Assembly (NCBI RefSeq): GCF_003415655.1
Contig: NZ_QRHC01000016.1
Coordinates: 37,911-86,380, forward strand
From: Vibrio maerlii
GTDB lineage: Bacteria > Pseudomonadota > Gammaproteobacteria > Enterobacterales > Vibrionaceae
DNA: 48,470 nucleotides
Reading direction: 5' to 3'
A program made the position numbers and the translations under genes. The notes under the pieces were generated by a model. That model searched no databases. It was not told the DNA's origin and worked only from the letters and a program-made list of their open reading frames with translations. Below are positions 22,667 through 30,775 of the stretch, one piece after another. Positions within the stretch are counted from its first letter, which is position 1. The number at the start of each line of letters is the position of its first letter.

Positions 22667-23356
22667 ATGGCGCACATCCTATTAGTTGATGATGACAAAG
22701 AGCTTACAAGCCTACTGCAAGAGGTGCTCTCTTTTGAAGGCTTCACCGTATCTGTTGCCCATGACGGTGAAGAAGGGTTAAGTAAAATTACAGATGAGAT
22801 CGACCTTATTCTTTCAGATGTCATGATGCCTAAGATGAATGGTATGGACATGCTCAAAAAGCTGCGTGAGAAATGGGAAACACCGGTATTAATGCTGACA
22901 GCTAAAGGTGAAGAAATTGATCGTGTGATTGGTCTAGAACTCGGTGCAGATGACTACCTACCCAAGCCATTCAGTGATCGCGAGCTTACCGCCCGTATTA
23001 AAGCTATTCTTCGCCGCACACAATCGGGATCATCGACAAAGTCATCCGGTGATCACCTTATCTACCAAGACATCAAAGTCCACCCAGGTAAACAAGAAGC
23101 ATATTGCCAAGATACTTTACTTGAGCTGACGACTACCGAGTTTGCTCTTCTCACTTACTTTGTACAAAACCCAGGAAAAACCCTAACCAAAGAAGAGTTG
23201 AGCCTAGAGGTATTAGGCAAACGATTATCGGCATTTGACCGCGCCGTTGATATGCATGTTTCTAATCTAAGAAAGAAACTCCCAGAATTCGAGCCAGGAA
23301 AGCCACGGATAAAAACCTTACGAGGGCGAGGCTACCTATTGGTCGAAGAAGCTTAG
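22667..23356 (+). CDS. cpxR: Response regulator CpxR
   Basis: A 229-residue OmpR/PhoB-type regulator. The receiver domain (1-120) has acidic residues D8-D9-D10, phosphoacceptor D51 in LILSDVMMPK, Thr in LMLTAKGEE and the conserved Lys in YLPKPF. The C-terminal winged helix (about 130-229) includes LTTTEFALLTYFVQNPGKTL and ends in KTLRGRGYLLV. The start follows AGAGAGGATAAG. It forms an operon with cpxA, 13 bp apart. Confidence 0.95.
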   Translation: MAHILLVDDDKELTSLLQEVLSFEGFTVSVAHDGEEGLSKITDEIDLILSDVMMPKMNGMDMLKKLREKWETPVLMLTAKGEEIDRVIGLELGADDYLPKPFSDRELTARIKAILRRTQSGSSTKSSGDHLIYQDIKVHPGKQEAYCQDTLLELTTTEFALLTYFVQNPGKTLTKEELSLEVLGKRLSAFDRAVDMHVSNLRKKLPEFEPGKPRIKTLRGRGYLLVEEA

Positions 23357-23369
23357 TAGGTAAAACATA

Positions 23370-24767
23370 ATGGCATTTCGCTCTAAAGCGCTCCCGAAGA
23401 TAAATAGCTTATACGGACGCATCTTTGCAATTTTCTGGTTTACCATGTTCTTGGTGTTGATTACGGTACTCTCCCTGCCTCACCTAGACCCTCGCCGTGT
23501 ACGTGAGGTGCCATCCGATCACATGGAACGGGTGGAACGAATTCGTGATGATGTGCAAAACCACTACGCCAAAGATACCGACCTAGGCCGAGTGCTATTC
23601 AAGATTGAGGGTAAGCACCCACGCGATAAAGATGGCCGACCTAGCATCTTATTTACCGACCTCGAAGGTAATATCGTCACTACTCGTCCAAAGAGAGATT
23701 TCAAGCTGCGTGCGTTAAATTCATTTTTGGCTGATACCGAAGACTTTTCGACACCACAACAAAAGCTATTTGGCCGCTTCATGCTTGCAGGTCCACTGCC
23801 AATCACGCTGGTTGATCAAGAGCTATATATGTATATCGGCATTCGCTGGAATGAACCTTCTCCTTTCTTGTTGAGGCTGTTTGATCACCCCTTCCAGCTA
23901 CTGCTCGCTGTCATGGCAGTAAGTACTCCCTTACTTCTATGGCTCGCTTATGCCTTGAGTCAACCTGCACGACGATTGGAAAGAGCTGCTGCTCGCGTTG
24001 CTCAGGGTGAGTTTGAAGAAGACCCGAACCTTGAGAAAGGCACGAGTGAATTCAAAGAAGCAGGTCGCAGCTTTAACCAGATGGTGAATGCCGTGAATCA
24101 AATGGTCTCTGGCCAGCAAAGGTTGCTGTCGGACATCTCTCATGAGCTACGCTCACCGTTAACCCGCCTAAGAATGGCAAACTCATTAGCGATTCGTAAA
24201 CAAGGTGACAGTACGGAGCTTGAACGTATTGATACCGAGGCGCAGCGTTTAGAGCAGATGATTGGTGAGTTGCTGGAACTGTCTCGCATGCAAGTGAACA
24301 GTCACTTATCCCGAGAGATACAACCACTAAACAGCTTATGGGAAGAGATCTTAAAAGATGCGCAATTCGAGGCTGAGCAATCAGATAAAAAATTAACCTT
24401 CAACACCATTCCAGAGCGAAATATTTCTGGTACACCAAAGCTACTAATGAGTGCATTCGAAAACATCGTGCGTAACGCGGTGAAATACGGTGATGACAAG
24501 ATCGACGTTGCATTCAGCGTGGCTGGCAATCGCCTAACCGTCATCGTTGATGATAATGGTGAAGGGGTTCCTGACTCGGAATTGGATTCTATCTTCCGCC
24601 CATTCTATCGTGTTTCCACAGCGCGTGACCGCCACACTGGTGGAACGGGGTTAGGGCTTACTATTACTGAAAGTGCGATTCGCCAACACAATGGATCGAT
24701 TCAGGCATCACGCAGCCCGTTGGGTGGATTGCGTATGAGGGTTGAATTGGAGTTGGTTGAAGGTTGA
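23370..24767 (+). CDS. cpxA: Sensor histidine kinase CpxA
   Basis: A 465-residue inner-membrane sensor of envelope misfolding. TM1 is about 16-36 (IFAIFWFTMFLVLITVLSL), the periplasmic domain about 37-172, TM2 about 175-195 (LLLAVMAVSTPLLLWLAYAL), and HAMP about 196-248. The HisKA domain has the phosphoacceptor H258 in SDISHELRSPLTRLR. The ATPase domain has N box NIVRNAVKYGD, G1 DDNGEGVPD, F box IFRPFYR and G2 GGTGLGLTI. Complete relative to E. coli CpxA (457). Acts with CpxR, repressed by CpxP. Confidence 0.95.
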   Translation: MAFRSKALPKINSLYGRIFAIFWFTMFLVLITVLSLPHLDPRRVREVPSDHMERVERIRDDVQNHYAKDTDLGRVLFKIEGKHPRDKDGRPSILFTDLEGNIVTTRPKRDFKLRALNSFLADTEDFSTPQQKLFGRFMLAGPLPITLVDQELYMYIGIRWNEPSPFLLRLFDHPFQLLLAVMAVSTPLLLWLAYALSQPARRLERAAARVAQGEFEEDPNLEKGTSEFKEAGRSFNQMVNAVNQMVSGQQRLLSDISHELRSPLTRLRMANSLAIRKQGDSTELERIDTEAQRLEQMIGELLELSRMQVNSHLSREIQPLNSLWEEILKDAQFEAEQSDKKLTFNTIPERNISGTPKLLMSAFENIVRNAVKYGDDKIDVAFSVAGNRLTVIVDDNGEGVPDSELDSIFRPFYRVSTARDRHTGGTGLGLTITESAIRQHNGSIQASRSPLGGLRMRVELELVEG

Positions 24768-24940
24768 AGGTTACGGTGATTATGTCTTTTTAGAGACAGG
24801 CCGTTGCAACTCTTCTTTCCCTGTAGAACGCAGCTCGTCCCGTAGCGAAGCGTCCTGTTACCTTTTACCTCGAACATCTAGGACGAAGCCTCCCGTTGGC
24901 GTTATAATCTCCCAAAATCAAATAACTTACAGACAACACC
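24768..24940. repeat. Palindromic repeat and trmL leader
   Basis: The gap contains GTAGAACGCAGCTCGTCCCGTAG-type sequence and AGGACGAAGCC, words shared with 16.31-16.37 kb and 32.4-32.55 kb (family C). A perfect TATAAT (24903-24908) precedes trmL by 32 bp, without a clear -35. Confidence 0.5.
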
Positions 24941-25420
24941 ATGCTTGATATCGCACTTTACGAACCAGAAATTGCTCCAAATACAGGTAACATCATTCGC
25001 TTATGTGCCAACTGTGGAGCGAACCTCCACTTAATTGAGCCGCTAGGGTTTGATTTGGAAGAGAAGAAAGTGCGCCGTGCTGGTTTGGACTACCATGATT
25101 TAGCTCGAGTAAAGCGCCACAAAAGTTTGGAAGCTTTCATTGAATATCTACAGAATGAGCGTGAAGGAGATTACCGCCTTATCGCTTGCACCACCAAAAC
25201 GACAGGTCATCACACCGACGCCAAGTTTTCAGAGGGTGACGTATTATTGTTTGGTCCAGAGAGTCGCGGCTTGCCAGCAGACGTTATTGAAAGCTTGCCA
25301 ATGGAGCAACGCATCCGTATCCCTATGATGCCGAATGCTCGTAGCCTCAACCTGTCAAATGCCGTGTCTATCATTGCATATGAGGCTTGGCGTCAATTCG
25401 GTTTTGATGGCGCACTATAG
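24941..25420 (+). CDS. trmL: tRNA (cytidine(34)-2'-O)-methyltransferase TrmL
   Basis: A 159-residue SPOUT (trefoil-knot) methyltransferase that 2'-O-methylates the wobble base of leucine tRNAs using SAM. Motif 1 is EIAPNTGNIIRLC (about 8-20), motif 2 LLFGPESRGLP (about 100-110), and motif 3 MMPNARSLNLSNAVSIIAYE (about 127-146). Length is that of E. coli TrmL (157). The neighbour cpxA is upstream, as in many gammaproteobacteria. Confidence 0.96.
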   Translation: MLDIALYEPEIAPNTGNIIRLCANCGANLHLIEPLGFDLEEKKVRRAGLDYHDLARVKRHKSLEAFIEYLQNEREGDYRLIACTTKTTGHHTDAKFSEGDVLLFGPESRGLPADVIESLPMEQRIRIPMMPNARSLNLSNAVSIIAYEAWRQFGFDGAL

Positions 25421-25464
25421 TTGCTGCCCACCACTTCAATTTTTATCGGTAAAGGCTGTGTATC

Positions 25465-26814
25465 ATGAAAGATAAACACGGCCTACTCAGCGCACCTATT
25501 CATCTCGTACTGCGTCAGATGACTGTACCCATGGTGTTTGGTATGGTCGCGATACTGATGTTCAACCTAGTGGACACCTTCTTTATCTCGCTACTAGGTA
25601 CCGAGGCGCTTGCGGCAATTAGCTTTACCTTCCCTGTGACCTTTGCCGTCAACTGTATCACCATGGGCATGAGTATGGGTATCTCTACCAGCATTGCTCG
25701 TCTGCTCGGTCAAAATGCCGCCCAAGATGCCGCCCGCTTTTCTACTCATGGCTTAATGCTTGCTGTCCTGCTCATTATTATTGCGTGTGTTATTGGAATC
25801 AGTTCAATTGAGCCGCTATTTTCTCTGCTTGGTGCTGAGGCGAGCTTACTCGGTTACATTCATGACTACATGTCTATTTGGTATCTGTCGATTCCCTTAT
25901 TGGTTATCCCAATGGCGGGTAATAGTGCTATTCGAGCTACCGGTGACACCAAAACACCCGCTAAGGTCATGTTGCTAGCCGGACTCATTAATGGGGTGCT
26001 CGACCCATTACTGATCTTTGGTTACGGCCCTTTCCCAGAGTTAGGCATCCAAGGCGCTGCGATTGCCAGTGCCATCAGTTGGTTCGGTGCACTAAGCGCT
26101 TCACTCTACATTTTGAAATCTCGAGTTGGGCTGCTTGCATTACCCAATTTTCGATACATTATTGATGACTGGAAGCTGATCTTAAAAATCGGCACCCCAG
26201 CAGCATTATCAAATGCAATGAACCCACTATCCGGTGCAATTCTGATGATGATGCTTGCCACTCACGGCACTGCAGCAGTTGCGGCTTATGGCGCTGCGCA
26301 ACGTATTGAGTCAATACTGATACTGGTACTGATGTCGCTGACCTCTGCATTAACCCCATTCATGGCGCAGAACATTGGTGCGGACAAACCTCAACGCGCA
26401 TTCAAGGGGTTATTCCTTAGTATGCGATTTGCAGTGATGTTTCAATTACTGATCTTTTTAATGATGGTGCCATTGAGCACACCTTTCGCCGCACTGTTCT
26501 CTCAAGAGCCTCAGGTGCGTGATCTACTCTGGCTATATTTGATTGTAGTACCAGTCAGTTATGGCTTTCAGGGGATCGTTATGATGTTGGTTAGTGGACT
26601 GAATGCGATGCACCGCCCATTTGATGCATTTAAATGGAGTTTTATGCGTTTATTCGTATTCACCCTACCCTTTGCTTGGATTGGCAGTTATTGGTTTAGC
26701 ATTGAAGGGCTGTTTATCGGTATTGCCGCAGGTAATGTAACGGGTGGCGTACTAGGGTATTTGTATGCGTTACGAGTGAAGAAGCAAGAATGTTTATCTG
26801 AAGTCACGAGTTAA
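25465..26814 (+). CDS. MATE-family multidrug/metabolite exporter
   Basis: A 449-residue polytopic membrane protein with 12 hydrophobic segments in two six-helix halves. The first helix has MVFGMVAILMFNLVDTFFIS (VDTFF is a frequent MATE word) and the second half begins near LKIGTPAALSNAMNPL. It is of the DinF/NorM-like branch that exports drugs or metabolites with H+ or Na+ antiport; the substrate is unknown. The start follows AAAGGCTGTGTATC. Convergent with cysE. Confidence 0.88.
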   Translation: MKDKHGLLSAPIHLVLRQMTVPMVFGMVAILMFNLVDTFFISLLGTEALAAISFTFPVTFAVNCITMGMSMGISTSIARLLGQNAAQDAARFSTHGLMLAVLLIIIACVIGISSIEPLFSLLGAEASLLGYIHDYMSIWYLSIPLLVIPMAGNSAIRATGDTKTPAKVMLLAGLINGVLDPLLIFGYGPFPELGIQGAAIASAISWFGALSASLYILKSRVGLLALPNFRYIIDDWKLILKIGTPAALSNAMNPLSGAILMMMLATHGTAAVAAYGAAQRIESILILVLMSLTSALTPFMAQNIGADKPQRAFKGLFLSMRFAVMFQLLIFLMMVPLSTPFAALFSQEPQVRDLLWLYLIVVPVSYGFQGIVMMLVSGLNAMHRPFDAFKWSFMRLFVFTLPFAWIGSYWFSIEGLFIGIAAGNVTGGVLGYLYALRVKKQECLSEVTS

Positions 26815-26822
26815 GAGCTGTT

Positions 26823-26857
26823 CCTAGTACCTAGAGAAATAGGCTCTCGGTACTAGG
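26823..26857. terminator. Hairpin between the MATE gene and cysE
   Basis: CCTAGTACC (26823-26831) and GGTACTAGG (26849-26857) form a perfect 9-bp stem between convergent genes. There is no T-run, so it may be a repeat relic or a weak terminator. Confidence 0.4.
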
Positions 26858-26880
26858 CTCTCGATACTAAAACTCTAGAC

Positions 26881-27702
26881 CTATATCCCATCCCCACCGA
26901 TGAAGCTTTGAGAACGACCATTGAAATTCTGGTCCATATCCATTGATGGCATGTCTGACTTAGGGCGACCAACAATCTTCGCTGGCACACCTGCTGCCGT
27001 CATATGTTCAGGTACAGGTTGGAGTACCACAGAACACGCAGCAATCTTCGCACCCTTACCGACTTCAATGTTACCAAGCACTTTGGCACCCGCACCAATC
27101 ATGACACCTTCACGGATTTTCGGGTGACGATCACCAGACTCTTTACCGGTACCGCCAAGTGTTACGTCCTGCAGGATAGAAACATCATTCTCAACCACGG
27201 CAGTCTCACCTATCACGATACCCGTTGCGTGGTCGAGCATGATTGCACGGCCAATCTTCGCAGCAGGATGGATATCGACCTGACATGCTACCGAGATCTG
27301 GTTTTGAAGATAAGTTGCAAGAGCAATGCGGCCCTGTTTCCATAGCCAATTCGCGACACGATAGCCTTGCAGCGCATGAAAGCCTTTCAGATAAAGGAGT
27401 GGGATTGAACACATTGCCACAGCAGGATCTCGAGTTACCGTTGCCCAGATATCACACGCTGCAGAGTCAGTAATCGATGGGTCTGCGTTAAACGCTTGCT
27501 CAACCACTTCACGTACCGCCATTGCTGGCATCGATGCTGTTTTTAGTTTATTCGCCAGGATGTAGCTTAGCGCAGCACCTAGGCTGTCATGGTTGATGAT
27601 GGTTGCATGATAGAAACTCGCAAGCATTGGCTCTTGTTCAGATTGCTCTTTCGCTTCACGAACGATTTCACGCCATACATGCTGTTTGTTGCAATGTTCC
27701 AC
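26881..27702 (-). CDS. cysE: Serine O-acetyltransferase
   Basis: A 273-residue enzyme making O-acetylserine for cysteine synthesis. The GTG at 27702 is chosen: it follows AAGGAATTTACA and gives exactly the E. coli length (273). The 18 codons upstream to 27756 lack similarity. The N-terminal helical domain (about 1-140) is followed by a left-handed beta-helix of hexapeptide repeats with catalytic His in LDHATGIVIGE and GDRHPKIREGVMIGAGAKVLGN. The C-terminus PSMDMDQNFNG...GDGI is the tail that docks into CysK. Forms the cysE-gpsA-secB-yibN block, all on the minus strand. Confidence 0.97.
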   Translation of the reverse strand: MEHCNKQHVWREIVREAKEQSEQEPMLASFYHATIINHDSLGAALSYILANKLKTASMPAMAVREVVEQAFNADPSITDSAACDIWATVTRDPAVAMCSIPLLYLKGFHALQGYRVANWLWKQGRIALATYLQNQISVACQVDIHPAAKIGRAIMLDHATGIVIGETAVVENDVSILQDVTLGGTGKESGDRHPKIREGVMIGAGAKVLGNIEVGKGAKIAACSVVLQPVPEHMTAAGVPAKIVGRPKSDMPSMDMDQNFNGRSQSFIGGDGI

Positions 27703-27789
27703 TGTAAATTCCTTGTACCTAAGACCTACACTGTAGAAATCTATTCTACTTTTCATATATCGAGTTATTTTAAGGTTTGCAGTTATTAC

Positions 27790-27866
27790 ACAGCAACCCC
27801 ACCTAACCTCCCCTTATGTTAGCAACTCATGCCATATAAGCTATCTCACTCCATGGGGAGGAACTC
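27790..27866. repeat. Dispersed palindromic repeat, family B (copy near cysE)
   Basis: CCTCCCC (27807-27813) and GGGGAGG (27855-27861) flank a central region containing ACTCATGCCATATAAGCTATC. AACCCCACCTAACCTCCCCTT resembles the arm of the array at 18.9-19.4 kb. It lies between gpsA and cysE. Confidence 0.6.
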
Positions 27867-27925
27867 TCTTTAGCGCGGCGATTCACTCGCAAACACAAAA
27901 ATCAATACATCAGCGCTTTTAGCTC

Positions 27926-28960
27926 TTAGCCTTCTGACTTCTTATCACGCGCTAATAAATCTTGAGCAGCTGCGCGCGCGTCTTTGCCCTGGTAAAGCAC
28001 TTGATAGATCTGCTCAACGATCGGCATCTCAACGTCCATACGATTGGCTAGCAACCACACTTCTTTTGTATTGCGATAGCCTTCAACCACTTGACCGATT
28101 TCATCTTGCGCGGCTTGTGCGTCTTTACCTTGGCCTAACGCCAAGCCAAAACGGCGGTTACGCGATTGGTTATCGGTACATGTTAATACTAGGTCACCAA
28201 GGCCTGCCATACCCATAAAGGTTTCAGGTTTTGCTCCCAAGGCAGCGCCTAAACGAGACATCTCAGCTAGGCCACGAGTAATCAATGCTGTACGAGCATT
28301 AGCACCAAAACCGATACCATCAGACATACCCGCACCAATTGCGATTACGTTTTTCACTGCGCCACCAAGTTGCATACCAGTAAAATCCTCGTTCGCGTAA
28401 ACTCGGAATGTTTTGCTACAGTGAATTTTCTCTTGTAAATCTTTCACAAACTCAGCATCTGGCGAAGCCACTGAAATTGCAGTAGGCATGCCCATAGCGA
28501 GCTCTTTGGCAAATGTAGGACCTGAAAGCACAGCCAACGAGTAGTCTTCACCAATAACATCATAAGCAACTTCTTTTAGTAGACGACCAGTCTCAGGCTC
28601 TAAACCTTTCGTTGCCCAGCAGATGCGTGTATCTGCGCTTAGGTGTGGTTTGATTGAGTTCAACACGATACCAAACACATGACTTGGTACAACGATCAAC
28701 AAGTCACGACTCGCTGTCACTGCTTTTTCAATGTCAGATTCGACAATCAGTGTCTCAGGGAAAGCGACACCTGGTAGAAACGCCTCGTTTGCACGGTCAG
28801 CTTCGAGCTGATCCATATGTTCTTTTTCATGCCCCCAAATCACGACATTCTCGCCATTTCGAGCAAGTGAAATAGCCAGTGATGTACCGTATGAGCCGGC
28901 ACCGATCACCGTCATCGCGATCTCTTTGCCATAAGCGTTTGAAGGATTTGTATTTGTCAT
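27926..28960 (-). CDS. gpsA: Glycerol-3-phosphate dehydrogenase [NAD(P)+]
   Basis: A 344-residue enzyme reducing dihydroxyacetone phosphate to sn-glycerol-3-phosphate for phospholipid synthesis. The nucleotide fold is VIGAGSYGTSLAI (about 18-30). SGPTFAKELAMGMPTA lies near residue 146. GGAVKNVIAIGAGMSDGIGFG (about 200-220) carries the catalytic Lys, followed by NARTALITRGLAEM. The start follows AGGCGGAACA. Slightly longer at the N-terminus than E. coli GpsA (339). secB lies upstream in the same direction, separated by a terminator and repeats. Confidence 0.97.
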   Translation of the reverse strand: MTNTNPSNAYGKEIAMTVIGAGSYGTSLAISLARNGENVVIWGHEKEHMDQLEADRANEAFLPGVAFPETLIVESDIEKAVTASRDLLIVVPSHVFGIVLNSIKPHLSADTRICWATKGLEPETGRLLKEVAYDVIGEDYSLAVLSGPTFAKELAMGMPTAISVASPDAEFVKDLQEKIHCSKTFRVYANEDFTGMQLGGAVKNVIAIGAGMSDGIGFGANARTALITRGLAEMSRLGAALGAKPETFMGMAGLGDLVLTCTDNQSRNRRFGLALGQGKDAQAAQDEIGQVVEGYRNTKEVWLLANRMDVEMPIVEQIYQVLYQGKDARAAAQDLLARDKKSEG

Positions 28961-28992
28961 TGTTCCGCCTGAATCTAATTCAAATAGTACAG

Positions 28993-29085
28993 CGTCATCC
29001 CCTACAGCAAGGAACGAGCGTGATAGGGAATCTAACCGCAGCGATCACCCTAGTTTAGGTGAGCACTGTGGTTAGATCCCCGATT
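28993..29085. repeat. Dispersed palindromic repeat, family A, inverted copy, with hairpin
   Basis: 28993-29033 is the reverse complement of the sequence at 29889-29929 with about four mismatches in 41 bases (a word ending GTAGGGAATGACG in the other orientation). It continues into a second imperfect hairpin: GGGAATCTAACCGCAG pairs with CTGTGGTTAGATCCCC around CACC...GGTG. The rest of the 291-bp gap holds only the secB terminator. Confidence 0.65.
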
Positions 29086-29170
29086 TGGTTATCGTTACCT
29101 ATCGAGAAGGATAACCAGTTATCGAGTTTTAGCTTGTTGTTACTTTACCTTAAAACTAAGTGACGCAAAT

Positions 29171-29211
29171 AAAAAATGCACATCACATCGTAATTTGATG
29201 CTCTGTGCATT
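29171..29211 (-). terminator. Terminator of secB
   Basis: Minus strand: AATGCACA pairs with TGTGCATT, with an inner GCATC/GATGT pairing, followed by TTTTTATTT. It is 40 nt after the secB stop. Confidence 0.8.
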
Positions 29212-29251
29212 CTTCTTTAAAGCTAGATCTTGAGTCTACTTATCTCAAGAA

Positions 29252-29722
29252 TTACGCGTCAGCTTGCTCGCCCTGTTGTGCAGCTTGCTGTTGTAGGTAG
29301 TTCATGAACAGTGCGTCGAAGTTAACTGGCGCAAGGTTCAGTTGAGGGAAAGTACCCTTAACTACTAGGCTTGAGATAGTTTCACGAGCGTATGGGAATA
29401 GGATGTTCGGGCAGAATGCACCTAGGCAGTGTGCTAGTTGACCTGCTTCCATCTCACCAGCAGTGAAGATACCGCCTTGTTGAACTTCACATAGGAATGC
29501 AGTTTCTGCTTCGTTCTTAACTGTCACAGTTAGACGTAGAACGACTTCGTAAACGCCTTCACCTAGCTCACGGCTTTGAGTATCTAGGTCTAGCTTAACG
29601 TCTGGGTTCCATTCTTTTTGGAACATGTTTGGAGAGTTAGGCGCTTCGAAAGATACATCTTTTAGGAAGATACGTTGAATTGCGAAGTTTTGTTGTGCTT
29701 CTTGTTGTGCTGCTTCAGCCAT
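29252..29722 (-). CDS. secB: Protein-export chaperone SecB
   Basis: A 156-residue homotetrameric cytoplasmic chaperone that keeps preproteins unfolded and passes them to SecA. Recognisable parts: FAIQRIFLKDVSFEAPNSP (about 13-31), the beta-sheet WNPDVKLDLDTQSREL (about 38-53), and CPNILFPYARETISSLVVKGTFPQLNLAPVNFDALF near the C-terminus. Length is that of E. coli SecB (155). The start follows TTAAGGATTAAAAA. Confidence 0.98.
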   Translation of the reverse strand: MAEAAQQEAQQNFAIQRIFLKDVSFEAPNSPNMFQKEWNPDVKLDLDTQSRELGEGVYEVVLRLTVTVKNEAETAFLCEVQQGGIFTAGEMEAGQLAHCLGAFCPNILFPYARETISSLVVKGTFPQLNLAPVNFDALFMNYLQQQAAQQGEQADA

Positions 29723-29811
29723 TTTTTAATCCTTAACTTTTAATTCCGGTATCAAAGCAAAATTTCGCCTTGTTACTCAAATTCATTATAAATTGAACCT
29801 AAACGCCTCTT

Positions 29812-29930
29812 GAGTCGTCATCCTCGAGCGCGAGTCGACGAGCCCATCGGGGATCTCGCTTTTAATCAATGCACGCAGACACTGAAAGTAGATTCCCTAT
29901 CACGTTCGTTCCTCACTGTAGGGAATGACG
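29812..29930. repeat. Dispersed palindromic repeats, family A (two modules)
   Basis: Module 1 (about 29816-29864): GTCGTCATCCTCGAGCGCGAG ... CATCGGGGATCTCGCTTTTAATC. Module 2 (29884-29930): AGTAGATTCCCTATCACG ... CTGTAGGGAATGACG. Both recur at 34.75-34.91 kb in the opposite order, and module 2 recurs inverted at 28993. They occupy the secB-yibN gap, where grxC sits in E. coli. Confidence 0.65.
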
Positions 29931-29995
29931 TATCTGGCTAAGTTCTAACATTGAGGTAACCAATCACTTTTGACTTATTACCTTCAACTTAAAAT

Positions 29996-30430
29996 TTACT
30001 TCTTACCACGAACCAGTGGCATGTTCGCTTCGTTCCAAGAAATTAGACCGTTTTTAAGAACGAACACTTGCTCGAAGCCTGCTTTTGCTAGGTCGTTTGC
30101 AGCGGTAATTGCTGTTTGACCAGTCTTACATACAACAACGATTGGGTCAGCTTTCTTACTTTCAAGGCTTCCGAACGAACCAGACTTAATATCTGCAGGT
30201 AAAATGTGAACTGCGTCAGTAATGTGGCCTTTTTTGAACTCGTCTTTAGAACGAATATCGATCACAGTACCTTCTTCGCGGTTGATCATCTGCGTTAGCT
30301 GCGCAGGCATAATCTCTTTGTATTGTGCTGTTTTTGTTTTCACGATGTTCATGATCACAGCAATCACAAGGCCTACCCACACTAAAGATAGGATCATATT
30401 CTGTTGGAAAAAATCTATGTACTCTTGCAT
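29996..30430 (-). CDS. yibN: Membrane-anchored rhodanese-like protein YibN
   Basis: A 144-residue protein with one N-terminal transmembrane helix (about 12-29, MILSLVWVGLVIAVIMNIV) and a rhodanese domain (about 45-140). The active-site loop is VVCKTGQTA, with Cys at about residue 101. The ATG at 30430 (MQEYIDFFQQ) matches E. coli YibN. The frame upstream to 30493 is rejected for lack of similarity, and AAGAGTGCAGG provides the ribosome binding site. Sulfurtransferase role is unproven. Divergent from gpmM; in E. coli grxC separates yibN and secB but is missing here. Confidence 0.88.
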   Translation of the reverse strand: MQEYIDFFQQNMILSLVWVGLVIAVIMNIVKTKTAQYKEIMPAQLTQMINREEGTVIDIRSKDEFKKGHITDAVHILPADIKSGSFGSLESKKADPIVVVCKTGQTAITAANDLAKAGFEQVFVLKNGLISWNEANMPLVRGKK

Positions 30431-30775
30431 ATCCTGCACTCTTGCCAATTGGGCGAAAAATCGAAAACCGAAGTATAACGAGGTTGCAAGCACGATGCGA
30501 GCGAGGAGTATTACTATCCGTCGAATTGGTAATGGCTATCACAGTAATTGTGCTAAACGAATAGTCATCCCCGCGATAGCACACTACATTTAGTATCAAA
30601 ACAAGTCTTCTAATGCCTTTAATGAAAGCTAGCAACACCAAAGGCCAAAGAATATTTGATCTTAACCTACAGTTTTGGTTAAAAAGTGTAGTAAAATTAC
30701 GCTAATTTAGTTTTAGGAAGGTGAATTTACGAGTTCGTTTTCCAACAGTTACTTAAATTTGACGAGGTCACTACT
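30431..30775 (+). promoter_or_regulatory. yibN-gpmM divergent intergenic region
   Basis: 345 bp without a gene. It has an AT-rich stretch with the short inverted repeat TAGTAAAATTACGCTA (about 30690-30705) that may include the gpmM -10 (TAAAAT, 30692-30697). The gpmM Shine-Dalgarno GAGG lies nine bases before its ATG. No convincing -35 or sRNA is visible. Confidence 0.35.
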
